In this document: positions 7,744 through 15,244 of the stretch, one piece after another
Position numbering within the stretch: the stretch's first letter is position 1
Layout of the letters: each line of letters starts with the position of its first letter
Made by a program: the position numbers and the translations under genes
Notes under the pieces: model-generated
Told to the model about the DNA's origin: nothing
The model's database searches: none
Seen by the model: only the letters and a program-made list of their open reading frames with translations
From: Eubacteriales bacterium
GTDB lineage: Bacteria > Bacillota > Clostridia > Peptostreptococcales > Anaerovoracaceae
Assembly: GCA_029009055.1 (NCBI GenBank)
Contig: JAQXJR010000019.1
Location: 1 to 33,310 of the forward strand
Length of the DNA: 33,310 nucleotides
Direction: 5' to 3'

Positions 7744-8507
7744 TATCTCCCCCCGCGGTCTTCCCCGCTCTCTGACCCAGCCGGCTTGCGGCGGGTCCTC
7801 TTACCCCTCCTGCGGCTGTCCTCATCATTCTCTCTTTCTTTACGCAGCTCCAGCTCCGCGTGTTCCAGCGTCTTCGTCATGTATTCGAGTTTCTTCTCCA
7901 TGACTTCTATACGTCTTCTCAGGCACTCCATCTCGTTGCTGACTGGGTCCGGGATGTTCACCTGGTTCACCTCGGCCGTGGACTCACCGTAACGCCTTAC
8001 GACTCTTCCCGGCACACCTACTACAGTGCAGCCGTTCGGTATCTCCTTCAGCACTACAGAGCCGGCTCCGATCTTAACATCGTCCCCGACCTTAAACGGT
8101 CCCAGAACCTTAGCTCCGGAGCTGACGATGACCCTGTTCCCCAGGGTCGGATGCCTCTTACCTACGTCCTTACCTGTTCCGCCTAAGGTCACGTTCTGGT
8201 AGAGCAGACAGTCATCGCCGATCTCAGTGGTCTCGCCGATAACTATTCCCATGCCGTGGTCTATCATACAGCGCCGCCCGATCTTAGCGCCCGGATGGAT
8301 CTCCACGCCCGTCGTCTTCCTTATGTGCTGGGAAAGCATTCTCGCCATAAGCTTCATGTGGTGGTTATACATCCAGTGCGCCGGTTTATGCCATATCAAA
8401 GCCCAAACGCCAGGGTAACAGAGTAAAACCTCGAGTCTGTTCCTGGCCGCCGGGTCCTTCTGGACTACGACGTCTATATCTTCACGGATCTCACTCAATA
8501 AATTCAT
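7743..8507 (-). CDS. cysE: Serine O-acetyltransferase
   Basis: Makes O-acetylserine from serine and acetyl-CoA, the first step of cysteine synthesis. An N-terminal helical part is followed by left-handed beta-helix hexapeptide repeats from about residue 68 to 165 (VEIHPGAKIGRRCMIDHGMGIVIGE). Catalytic His84 sits in MIDHGMG. The C-terminus has a heptad-like coiled-coil stretch (about 190-225) and a basic, Arg-rich tail of about 30 residues. The start follows GGGAGG by five bases. It opens the cysE-sigH operon. Coupling to cysS links cysteine supply with tRNA-Cys charging, as in Bacillus. Confidence 0.95.
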   Translation of the reverse strand: MNLLSEIREDIDVVVQKDPAARNRLEVLLCYPGVWALIWHKPAHWMYNHHMKLMARMLSQHIRKTTGVEIHPGAKIGRRCMIDHGMGIVIGETTEIGDDCLLYQNVTLGGTGKDVGKRHPTLGNRVIVSSGAKVLGPFKVGDDVKIGAGSVVLKEIPNGCTVVGVPGRVVRRYGESTAEVNQVNIPDPVSNEMECLRRRIEVMEKKLEYMTKTLEHAELELRKERENDEDSRRRGKRTRRKPAGSESGEDRGGR

Positions 8508-8715
8508 TTCTGCCTCCCGTGTGACCTCATTCTAAAATAAAATCAACAGGTCAATAAGCCTCTTCCGAGGCGCGATAGTTTAAATACCTTTTACCACGAA
8601 TACTGCCCCGCAAAGCATCCCCGCCATATTTCGCCCCGCGGATCCGAAGATTCCCTCCGGCATGTCCCCCGGCCGGGGCGCGGAGCGAGGCACGAGCATA
8701 TGGCTTTGCTAGATG

Positions 8716-9201
8716 CTACTCGGCGTCTGTAACTCTGATGGACTTAATAACTACAGGCTCGAGCGGCATATCGTTATAGTCTCTATCTACCTGAGCGATC
8801 TTATGAGCTGCCTCCAGACCCTCTGTGATCTTACCGAAAGCGGCGTACTGGCCGTCGAGGTGCGGCGCGTCAGCTACCATGATGAAGAACTGGGAGCTGG
8901 CTGAGTTAGGGAACATGGTCCTAGCCATGGACATAACGCCGTCCGCGTGCTTCAGGTCGTTCTTATAGCCGTTGGAAGCGAACTCGCCGACTATAGTCTC
9001 CTCAGAGCCGCCCATGCCCGTTCCTTCAGGGTCTCCGCCCTGGATCATGAAGCCCGGGATGACCCTGTGGAATGTGAGCCCGTCGTAGAACTCGCTGTTA
9101 GCCAGCTTCTCGAAGTTAGCGACTGTAATCGGAGCTACGTCCTCGTAGAGCTCGCCCTTCATAACGTCGCCGTCAACCATTTCTATAGTTACGTATTTCA
9201 T
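8716..9201 (-). CDS. Cyclophilin-type peptidyl-prolyl cis-trans isomerase
   Basis: Catalyses proline isomerisation during protein folding. There is no signal peptide, so it is cytoplasmic. The cyclophilin core includes FYDGLTFHRVIPGFMIQGGDP with catalytic Arg46, then SQFFIMVADAPHLDGQYAAFGKITEG. The start is set at MKYVTIEM because AGGAGA lies six bases ahead. An extension upstream in frame would read through GC-rich spacer with no ribosome binding site. The result is 161 residues, normal for a small bacterial cyclophilin. It is flanked by GC-rich spacers on both sides. Confidence 0.94.
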   Translation of the reverse strand: MKYVTIEMVDGDVMKGELYEDVAPITVANFEKLANSEFYDGLTFHRVIPGFMIQGGDPEGTGMGGSEETIVGEFASNGYKNDLKHADGVMSMARTMFPNSASSQFFIMVADAPHLDGQYAAFGKITEGLEAAHKIAQVDRDYNDMPLEPVVIKSIRVTDAE

Positions 9202-9330
9202 AATATCTCTCCTGATTTTATATATTGCGCGCGTTTTCCGCCCAGCAAAGCCCGTTGCTTGTATTCGGCTCTGCCCCAGCCTGCTTAATGCTGGACCTTG
9301 CAAATCCGGGCAAGCCGGTCAAGCGAAATT

Positions 9331-11070
9331 TTAGCCTCTTCTCTCAGCGTTGATGAGCTCTACAGCCTGCTTTACAGCCTCTTCAGCCGTAAGCTCTGTC
9401 TTCTCATCTTCGCGGCGCAGCTTATACTCTACCTTACCTTCACCTGCCAGACGGCCGACAGTGATCCTTACAGGGATGCCGAGAAGGTCAGCGTCCTTGA
9501 ATTTAACGCCCGGGCGCTCGTTCCTGTCATCCATCATGACCTCTATGCCCTGAGCCGTAAGGTCGTCATACATCTTCTGGGCCAGAGCCATCTGCGTCTC
9601 GTCCTTCGCTTTCATGACGACAATCTCCACATGGTATGGAGCGACGGAAACAGGCCAGATTATGCCGTTATCATCGTGGTTCTGCTCTACGACAGCGGCT
9701 AGTGTACGGGTAACTCCTATACCATAGCAGCCCATCCAGATCGGGTGCTCCTTCTGCTGCTCGTCAGCGTAGACAGCGTGCATAGGAACGGAATACTTAG
9801 TTCCGAGCTTGAAAACCTGGCCGACCTCTATGCCGCGGGTGTGCTTGACCGGTGCTCCGCAGACAGGGCAAGGGTCTCCTTCTTTCAGTGTCTTAATGTC
9901 GGCTACTATGTCTCCCTTATAATCTCTGCCGTAGTTAACATTCAGCAAATGGAAATTCTCTTCGCACGCTCCTGCGCAGAGGTTCTTAAGCCCCGGAAGC
10001 TCTGAGTCCACTACTATAGTGCAGTCATGCAGGCCGACAGGACCGGTGAAACCGCCGACACAGCCTGTGGCCTGGCTCATCTCAGCCTCGTCAGCGAACT
10101 CTATCTGGTGCTCGCCGATTCCGAGAGCGTTAACGAGCTTTATCATGTTAAGCTCCCTGTCGCCCCTTACGAAGGCAGCTACGAAGCCTGTCTTCTCCTT
10201 ACATTCCTCGTCGTATGTGACGAAGAGCAGAGCCTTAATGGTCTGGATCGGGTCGAGGTCCAGGTATTTACAAACTTCTTCTATGGTCTTAGTTCCCGGA
10301 GTGTTTATCTTCTCCATAGGCTTCATGGCCACTTCGTCCTGCGGCGTAGCGTCCACGCACTCGGCTCTCTCTGTCGTAGCCGCGTATTTACAATGGTCGC
10401 AGTAAGCGATCTCTGACTCGCCGACTTCTGACAGGGCCGTAAACTCGTGTGAGTTGCTTCCGCCGATGGCTCCTGTGTCAGCCTCTACAGGGCGGGCGTC
10501 CAGGCCGCAGCGCTTGAATATCTTCGTGTAAGCGTCGTACATCTGCTTATAGCTCTCGTCCAGGCCCTCAGGATCCTTATCGAATGAGTAAGCGTCCTTC
10601 ATGATGAACTCGCGGGATCTGATGAGGCCGAAGCGAGGTCTGGCCTCATCTCTGTACTTAGTCTGGATCTGGTAGAGGTTCTGCGGGAGCTGTCTGTATG
10701 AGGATATGCTGTTCCTGATCAGGTCTGTGAATATCTCCTCGTGTGTAGGTCCGAGACAGAAGTCCCTGCCGTTCCTATCCTTAATACGCCAAAGCTCCGG
10801 TCCGTAGGCGTTCCATCTACCTGACTCTTCCCAAAGCTCTGCCGGCTGGATGGCTGACATGTGGATCTCTTCGGCGCCCTTAGCGTCCATCTCTTCTCTT
10901 ACTATGTTCTCTATCTTCCTGACGGATCTCCATCCCATAGGCATGAAGCCGTAAACGCCTGAGACCAGTTTTACGATCATTCCCGATCTCAGGAGCAGGA
11001 TGTGTGACGGGATCTCAGCCTCGTTAGGCACTTCCCTGAGCGTCTTTAAATGCATGTGCGACATCTTCAT
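9331..11070 (-). CDS. proS: Prolyl-tRNA synthetase (bacterial type, with editing domain)
   Basis: Class II synthetase charging tRNA-Pro. It has 579 residues, typical of the bacterial form. Motif 1 region is GVYGFMPMGWRSVRKIENIVREEM, motif 2 region is TKYRDEARPRFGLIRSREFIMKDAYSF and motif 3 is MGCYGIGVTRTLAAVVEQ. The YbaK-like editing insert lies between motifs 2 and 3 (about residues 225-405; TIKALLFV and the GCVGGFTGPVGL stretch), implying deacylation of Ala-tRNA-Pro. An anticodon-binding domain follows. AAAGGAG lies nine bases before the chosen ATG. No T-box motif was seen upstream. Confidence 0.97.
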   Translation of the reverse strand: MKMSHMHLKTLREVPNEAEIPSHILLLRSGMIVKLVSGVYGFMPMGWRSVRKIENIVREEMDAKGAEEIHMSAIQPAELWEESGRWNAYGPELWRIKDRNGRDFCLGPTHEEIFTDLIRNSISSYRQLPQNLYQIQTKYRDEARPRFGLIRSREFIMKDAYSFDKDPEGLDESYKQMYDAYTKIFKRCGLDARPVEADTGAIGGSNSHEFTALSEVGESEIAYCDHCKYAATTERAECVDATPQDEVAMKPMEKINTPGTKTIEEVCKYLDLDPIQTIKALLFVTYDEECKEKTGFVAAFVRGDRELNMIKLVNALGIGEHQIEFADEAEMSQATGCVGGFTGPVGLHDCTIVVDSELPGLKNLCAGACEENFHLLNVNYGRDYKGDIVADIKTLKEGDPCPVCGAPVKHTRGIEVGQVFKLGTKYSVPMHAVYADEQQKEHPIWMGCYGIGVTRTLAAVVEQNHDDNGIIWPVSVAPYHVEIVVMKAKDETQMALAQKMYDDLTAQGIEVMMDDRNERPGVKFKDADLLGIPVRITVGRLAGEGKVEYKLRREDEKTELTAEEAVKQAVELINAERRG

Positions 11071-11238
11071 GATGCGGCTCTCCTTTCAATATCTGATGTT
11101 TATTATCTAGCAAATTCTCTCCGCGGCACTTTCGGCTCTGCCGGCCAGGCTTTGCTGCCGAGCTGCCCGGCGCCTTGCCTCGCGGCGGGTCCTTATGCTC
11201 GGCGTTTTGCTTTCGGCGCGGGACGCGGAAGCTTTATC

Positions 11239-11778
11239 TTACTTTGCTATCAAGGTGCAGACGGCTTCGGCTGCTATGCCTTCGCCTCTTCCTGTGAAGC
11301 CCAGCTTCTCTGTGGTCGTCGCCTTAACGCTGACCCTGGACGGGGTCACGCTTGCAGCCTGAGCTATATTTCCTCTCATGACGTCTATGTAGTCGGCCAG
11401 GCGAGGCTTCTGGCATATTATAGTCAGATCGCAGTTTCCGACTATGTAACCCGCGTCGGATATGAGCTTCACGACTTCACCCAGGAGCTTCATGCTGTCA
11501 GCCCCCTCGTAGTTCGGGTCGTCAGGCGGGAAATACTTACCTATGTCTCCCATGGCAGCGGCTCCGAGCAGCGCGTCCATAAGAGCGTGCAGGGCTACGT
11601 CGGCGTCTGAGTGGCCTTCGAGCCCCATCTCGAATGGGATCTCGCAGCCTCCCAGTATGAGCCTCCTGCCCTCTACCAGTCTGTGCACGTCGAAGCCGGT
11701 CCCGACCCTTACAGCCGGCTCAGCGTCATAATGCTCACAGTTTATATCTACAGCGACCTGTTTGACTTTTTCTTCCAT
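11239..11778 (-). CDS. ispF: 2-C-methyl-D-erythritol 2,4-cyclodiphosphate synthase
   Basis: Fifth enzyme of the MEP isoprenoid pathway, forming MEcPP. Conserved features are VGTGFDVHRL with zinc ligands D30 and H32, LEGHSDADVALHALMDALLGA with H64, GDIGKYFPPDDP and the C-terminal TTTEKLGFTGRGEGIAAEA. At 179 residues it carries about 20 extra N-terminal residues compared with the usual 157-160. The context yacL-ispF matches Bacillus except that ispD is missing between them. ispD must be elsewhere or replaced. Confidence 0.96.
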   Translation of the reverse strand: MEEKVKQVAVDINCEHYDAEPAVRVGTGFDVHRLVEGRRLILGGCEIPFEMGLEGHSDADVALHALMDALLGAAAMGDIGKYFPPDDPNYEGADSMKLLGEVVKLISDAGYIVGNCDLTIICQKPRLADYIDVMRGNIAQAASVTPSRVSVKATTTEKLGFTGRGEGIAAEAVCTLIAK

Positions 11779-11996
11779 AATGTTCCCAGATTCCTCTTAA
11801 AATTTAGTTACTGAGTAAATCACAACTCTAGCAAATGCCTTCCGCTATTGGCGCCGCGCGGCGATCGGCCTTCGCGGCAAAAGCCTTACAGTGATTGCTT
11901 TCGCGGCGATTGCGGCGATCAGCTTTTGCGGCCATCGCACCTTGCCTTTGACGCGCAGCGGCGTAGTCAGAGACGAATACGACGGACGGGCTTTTG

Positions 11997-13160
11997 CTAA
12001 TCTTCAACTATCTCGGCTCCGGACTCGTTCACCCTGCCGAAAATCATCCTCCCGGCGGATGTCTGGATCACGCTGGTAACCTTAATGATCACGGTCTTCC
12101 CGATCACGTCGGCGCCGTTCTCGACTACGATCATCGTGCCGTCGTCCAGGTAGCCGATAGACTGTTCGTGCCCCTTACCCTGCTTAACCGGATGGACTTT
12201 CATGGTCTCGCCCGGGATGACGACAGGCTTCAGGCAGTTAGCCAGCTCGTTTATGTTCAGGACCGGCACTTCGTCTATGGCAGCGACTTTATTCAGGTTG
12301 TAATCGTTAGTCACGACTTTACCGTTCATGATCTGCGCCAGGCGGAGCAGTTTCACGTCCACTTCCGGGATCTCCTTCAGGGCCTTCTCGCCTTCTGTGT
12401 TATATATCTCGACGCCGTAATCCTTCTGGATCCTGTTCAAGATGTCGAGCCCGCGTCTGCCTCGCGTTCTCTTAAGCGAGTCTGCGGAGTCGGCTATGTG
12501 CCTGAGTTCCACGAGCACGAAATCCGGGATGACTATCGGCCCTTCTAGGAAGCCGGCGTCCATGATATCGGCGACCCTGCCGTCTATGATGACGCTGGTG
12601 TCGAGAACCTTAGGGATGGCCGTGTCCTTATGCCTTCTGGATGTCCTTCCCGAAGCGCTTGGCACCGCGCCCTGACCGTCCTGATTCTGGCTCCTAAGCA
12701 AGGATCTCATGCCGCTCACGTAGTCTCTTCCCTTAACCGAGGCCACGACTATCCCTATGTAGCCGAAACCCAGGTAGAGGGCGATGACGACTATGTCGAA
12801 AATGTACCGATTCTTAATGACGGACTTAAAGAGCTGAGTCAGAAGTGACGCTATGGCCAGTCCCGCGACCAGTCCTATCGTTCCTGACACTATGGTGCTC
12901 ATGGACACGTCCTTCAGGTCGTGGCTGACATTGCTCGAGAATTTCGCGGTCCTCCTCACGAAAGCCGGGTATGAAATAAAAAATATAATTGCGAATAATA
13001 CTATGGCCAGGATCCGGAACAACATTCTCTCTCTGTTAGGAAGCGATTTATCGAAATCGTATCCCGCGAGAGCTCCTATGTAAGCGACCAAAGCGTAGAT
13101 CCCGTATCCGGCTAAAGCTCCCATGAGCGCGGAAATTCCCCTCATAAATCTCTTCAGCAT
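11997..13160 (-). CDS. Membrane PIN/TRAM-domain protein (YacL-like putative RNase)
   Basis: Four hydrophobic segments in residues 1-145 anchor the protein. A PIN nuclease domain follows (about 184-305) with the acidic site D187 (VLDTSVIIDGR), E218 (VELRHIADS), D268 and D286 (VTNDYN). A TRAM RNA-binding domain ends the protein (about 312-377, GKGHEQSIGYLDDGTMIVVE). This is the domain order of Bacillus YacL, whose substrate is not well established. AGGAGG lies nine bases before the ATG. The gene diverges from the flavoredoxin gene across a 970-bp gap. Confidence 0.93.
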   Translation of the reverse strand: MLKRFMRGISALMGALAGYGIYALVAYIGALAGYDFDKSLPNRERMLFRILAIVLFAIIFFISYPAFVRRTAKFSSNVSHDLKDVSMSTIVSGTIGLVAGLAIASLLTQLFKSVIKNRYIFDIVVIALYLGFGYIGIVVASVKGRDYVSGMRSLLRSQNQDGQGAVPSASGRTSRRHKDTAIPKVLDTSVIIDGRVADIMDAGFLEGPIVIPDFVLVELRHIADSADSLKRTRGRRGLDILNRIQKDYGVEIYNTEGEKALKEIPEVDVKLLRLAQIMNGKVVTNDYNLNKVAAIDEVPVLNINELANCLKPVVIPGETMKVHPVKQGKGHEQSIGYLDDGTMIVVENGADVIGKTVIIKVTSVIQTSAGRMIFGRVNESGAEIVED

Positions 13161-13641
13161 TTCATTTAACCTCCTTTCCTCTATATTATGTCCAGCAAAT
13201 CAGTCCCTGCGAACCCTGCCTCCGGCTTAGCCCTCTGGGCGCTGCGTGTGCCTCCGGCTAGCTCCGATGGTTCCAGGCGCCAGGCCGATTCAGCCCTCCG
13301 GGCGCTGTGTGCCTCTGGGCGTTCCGGGGTGCCAGGCTCACGCCTTACACTCACAGCTTCAAAGCCCGCTTATCGGCATGATTTTCACCTAATTACCGCC
13401 GAATTCGCATACAAACCCAATTTAATTAGACATTAAATTTAAGTATAGCCGATAGGGCTTGAAGCGTCAAGGTCAGAGCCCGCGGTCCGCGCCGCGTTAA
13501 CAGGGCGCCGGAAACTGAGTTGATATTATCGCGGGCGGCGCGCTCCAGGAATACAGGGGAATATACACCAGGCGGCGTTACCGTAAAATCTATCGGCCGG
13601 GTGGTCGATAGATACCAATCACAAATTCCAATAAATGTCAA

Positions 13642-13969
13642 GTCGATAAAAATTTCAATTTTCTCGTTTTTTGTAGAAAAAATCGATAAAAAATAAAAAA
13701 AGCGTTTGCATAGAAAACAATTGTATCTCCACCTTAAGGTGGATCATATTCAAATTGCATATGCGGGAATACATCAGCCAGCCAGGGTCAATCAATTGCA
13801 CGATATTCCAATGATTTTACGACATTAACCCATTAGCTGCATCGCCTAACTACGATACAAGGGCTTCGCTTCGAGGCAACCCACCCAATGCCACTCCTCT
13901 ATGCAAGACAAAAATTTATTTTTGTAGAATAATTCGATAAAAATCGCGATTTTTAAAATTTTTATCGAC
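13642..13969. repeat. TCGATAAAAA box cluster with a 14-bp inverted repeat and a 25-bp direct repeat
   Basis: GTCGATAAAAATTT (13642-13655) recurs inverted at 13956-13969. A 25-bp unit beginning TTTTTGTAGAA and ending TCGATAAAAA occurs at 13668-13692 and 13919-13943 with 23 of 25 bases identical. Thus TCGATAAAAA occurs four times, three direct and one inverted. This may be a regulator array or the edge of a small non-autonomous element. Confidence 0.6.
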
Positions 13970-14091
13970 CGCCCCGCCAGTGGCTGAACAACAAAAATAC
14001 ACTTTACTGATGGAGACACAGAATCAGCCCCCCGCCGGAATAAAACCATTTACCGAAACCGGCTTTCGGCATAAAATGTTTTCTATGCAAA
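13705..14091. repeat. 15-bp perfect inverted repeat bracketing about 360 bp
   Basis: TTTGCATAGAAAACA at 13705-13719 matches in reverse complement TGTTTTCTATGCAAA at 14077-14091. The arms are staggered relative to the TCGATAAAAA inverted pair rather than nested. The right arm ends 39 bp before the flavoredoxin start and overlaps a GCAAAGC heptamer. Confidence 0.55.
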
Positions 14092-14130
14092 GCCCGCCTA
14101 AATATCAGGCGCCTGCCACAGGAGGATAAA

Positions 14131-14979
14131 ATGGCCAATCACAAATCAAACCATAATTTTAAGATAAAGAAAGCCAGAAAGCCGAGCCAGCGGAAGAATT
14201 CGGAAGATTTAACGAGCAGCCCGAAAAGTCCGCGCCGCGGTAAGCCGCATAATAATAAGGAAGCATTTAACGAAAAGCCCGGCAAAACAAGCCACAGCAA
14301 GCCGGGCAGCAAGGGCAACAAGCCAGTTCCAGCGGCGTCCACGCTGAAGCCTCATCGGAAGACCGCCTTCCCGAAGCCCGGAAACGCCCTCTACCCGGCG
14401 CCGGCAGTCATGGTGACCTGCCGCGACCCTAAGACCGGCGAAAACGACATAGTTACAGTGGGCTGGGCCGGAAACGTATGCACGAACCCACCGATGCTGT
14501 CCATATCCCTACGAAAATCCCGCTGGTCCTACCACATGATCCGCGAATCCGGCGAATTCACCGTGAACCTGACCACCCGCGCCACCTGCAAGGCCGCCGA
14601 CTTCTGCGGCGTCCGCTCAGGCCGCGACGTAGATAAATTCCGCGAGACCGGCCTCACAGCCGCGCCTGGCGAGAAAGTCTCCTGCCCATCCATCCTGGAA
14701 TCACCTGTTTCCATAGAGTGCAAAGTCAGACAGGTTATAGAGCTAGGCTCGCACGACCTCTTCATAGCGGATGTCGTGAACGTGATCGTCGACGAGGCTT
14801 ATTTCGATGAGTCAGGCGCCTTCCGACTGGACTGGGCAGAGCCAGCCGCCTGGTCGCATGGGAAATACTACGCTCTGGGCGAGGAGCTCGGTAAGTTCGG
14901 CTTTTCCATCCAGAAAGCGGCTAAGAAAGCAAAGAAGAAACACAGGCTCAGGCGCGAAGGCGCTTCTTCAGGAGAATAA
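14131..14979 (+). CDS. Flavoredoxin-like flavin reductase domain protein with basic N- and C-terminal tails
   Basis: The core (about residues 78-255) is an FMN-binding split-barrel flavin reductase domain. It includes PGNALYPAPAVMVTCRDP, VTVGWAGNVCTNPPMLSISLRKSRWSYHMI, GEFTVNLTT and the late AWSHGKYYALGE. Proteins of this family bind FMN and act in electron transfer or flavin reduction; the partner is unknown here. Residues 1-75 are a Lys, Ser, Pro and Asn-rich disordered extension, and residues 262-276 form a Lys/Arg tail (KAAKKAKKKHRLRR). Normal relatives are about 170-190 residues. The AGGAGG site five bases before the ATG supports the long N-terminus as truly translated. Confidence 0.88.
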   Translation: MANHKSNHNFKIKKARKPSQRKNSEDLTSSPKSPRRGKPHNNKEAFNEKPGKTSHSKPGSKGNKPVPAASTLKPHRKTAFPKPGNALYPAPAVMVTCRDPKTGENDIVTVGWAGNVCTNPPMLSISLRKSRWSYHMIRESGEFTVNLTTRATCKAADFCGVRSGRDVDKFRETGLTAAPGEKVSCPSILESPVSIECKVRQVIELGSHDLFIADVVNVIVDEAYFDESGAFRLDWAEPAAWSHGKYYALGEELGKFGFSIQKAAKKAKKKHRLRREGASSGE

Positions 14980-14990
14980 AAGCAACATAA

Positions 14991-15045
14991 AAGAAGCGCC
15001 CGTAGGCGCCCGAAATTCGGGCGCCGGCCGTGACGCTTCTTTTTC
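14991..15045 (+). terminator. Intrinsic terminator of the flavoredoxin gene
   Basis: An outer stem AAGAAGCG/CGCTTCTT encloses an inner stem GGCGCCCG/CGGGCGCC with loop AAATT. A TTTTT run follows. It begins 12 bases after the stop codon. Confidence 0.85.
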
Positions 15046-15161
15046 AATGTGTATTCAGTTGTCAGGCAGCCCATGGCCGCCATTTTATTTATCAGTGCGG
15101 GAGATAAATCGCTTAATTACTACATTGATGTGTTATCACATGGATAAATCATCGAGAGAGC

Positions 15162-15201
15162 GTGGTTCGGGCTGCCGGTGCGGGCCAACAGCCGGAACCA
15201 C
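15162..15201 (-). terminator. Probable terminator of the HAD phosphatase gene
   Basis: GTGGTTC and GGCTG pair with CAGCC and GAACCAC around a 14-base loop, with one-base asymmetry. It lies about 45 bp past the phosphatase stop codon on the minus strand. The T tract after it is poor, so confidence is moderate. A second small hairpin GAAAGC/GCTTTC lies at about 15206-15228. Confidence 0.45.
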
Positions 15202-15244
15202 TTCCGAAAGCCATTCAAGACCGCTTTCGGTATCACATTCCCAA

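Larger units (their letters stand above)
13161..14130. other. 970-bp divergent intergenic region with repeats, no gene
   Basis: The yacL-like gene leaves to the left and the flavoredoxin gene to the right, so promoters for both lie here. The first 270 bp are GC-rich, with short repeated phrases such as CCCTCTGGGCGCTG and CCCTCCGGGCGCTG. The middle is AT-rich with TCGATAAAAA boxes. A 16-bp perfect palindrome TCCACCTTAAGGTGGA sits at 13728-13743. Short reading frames here lack ribosome binding sites and look non-coding. Confidence 0.6.

Noticed and set aside
8508-11238. T-box leaders for cysE-cysS or proS
   Set aside because: The T-box consensus (GGGTGGNACCGCG type) was not found upstream of either gene on the minus strand.
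13188-13440. GC-rich spacer as a small gene
   Set aside because: The frames have no ribosome binding site and are built of short repeated GC-rich phrases.
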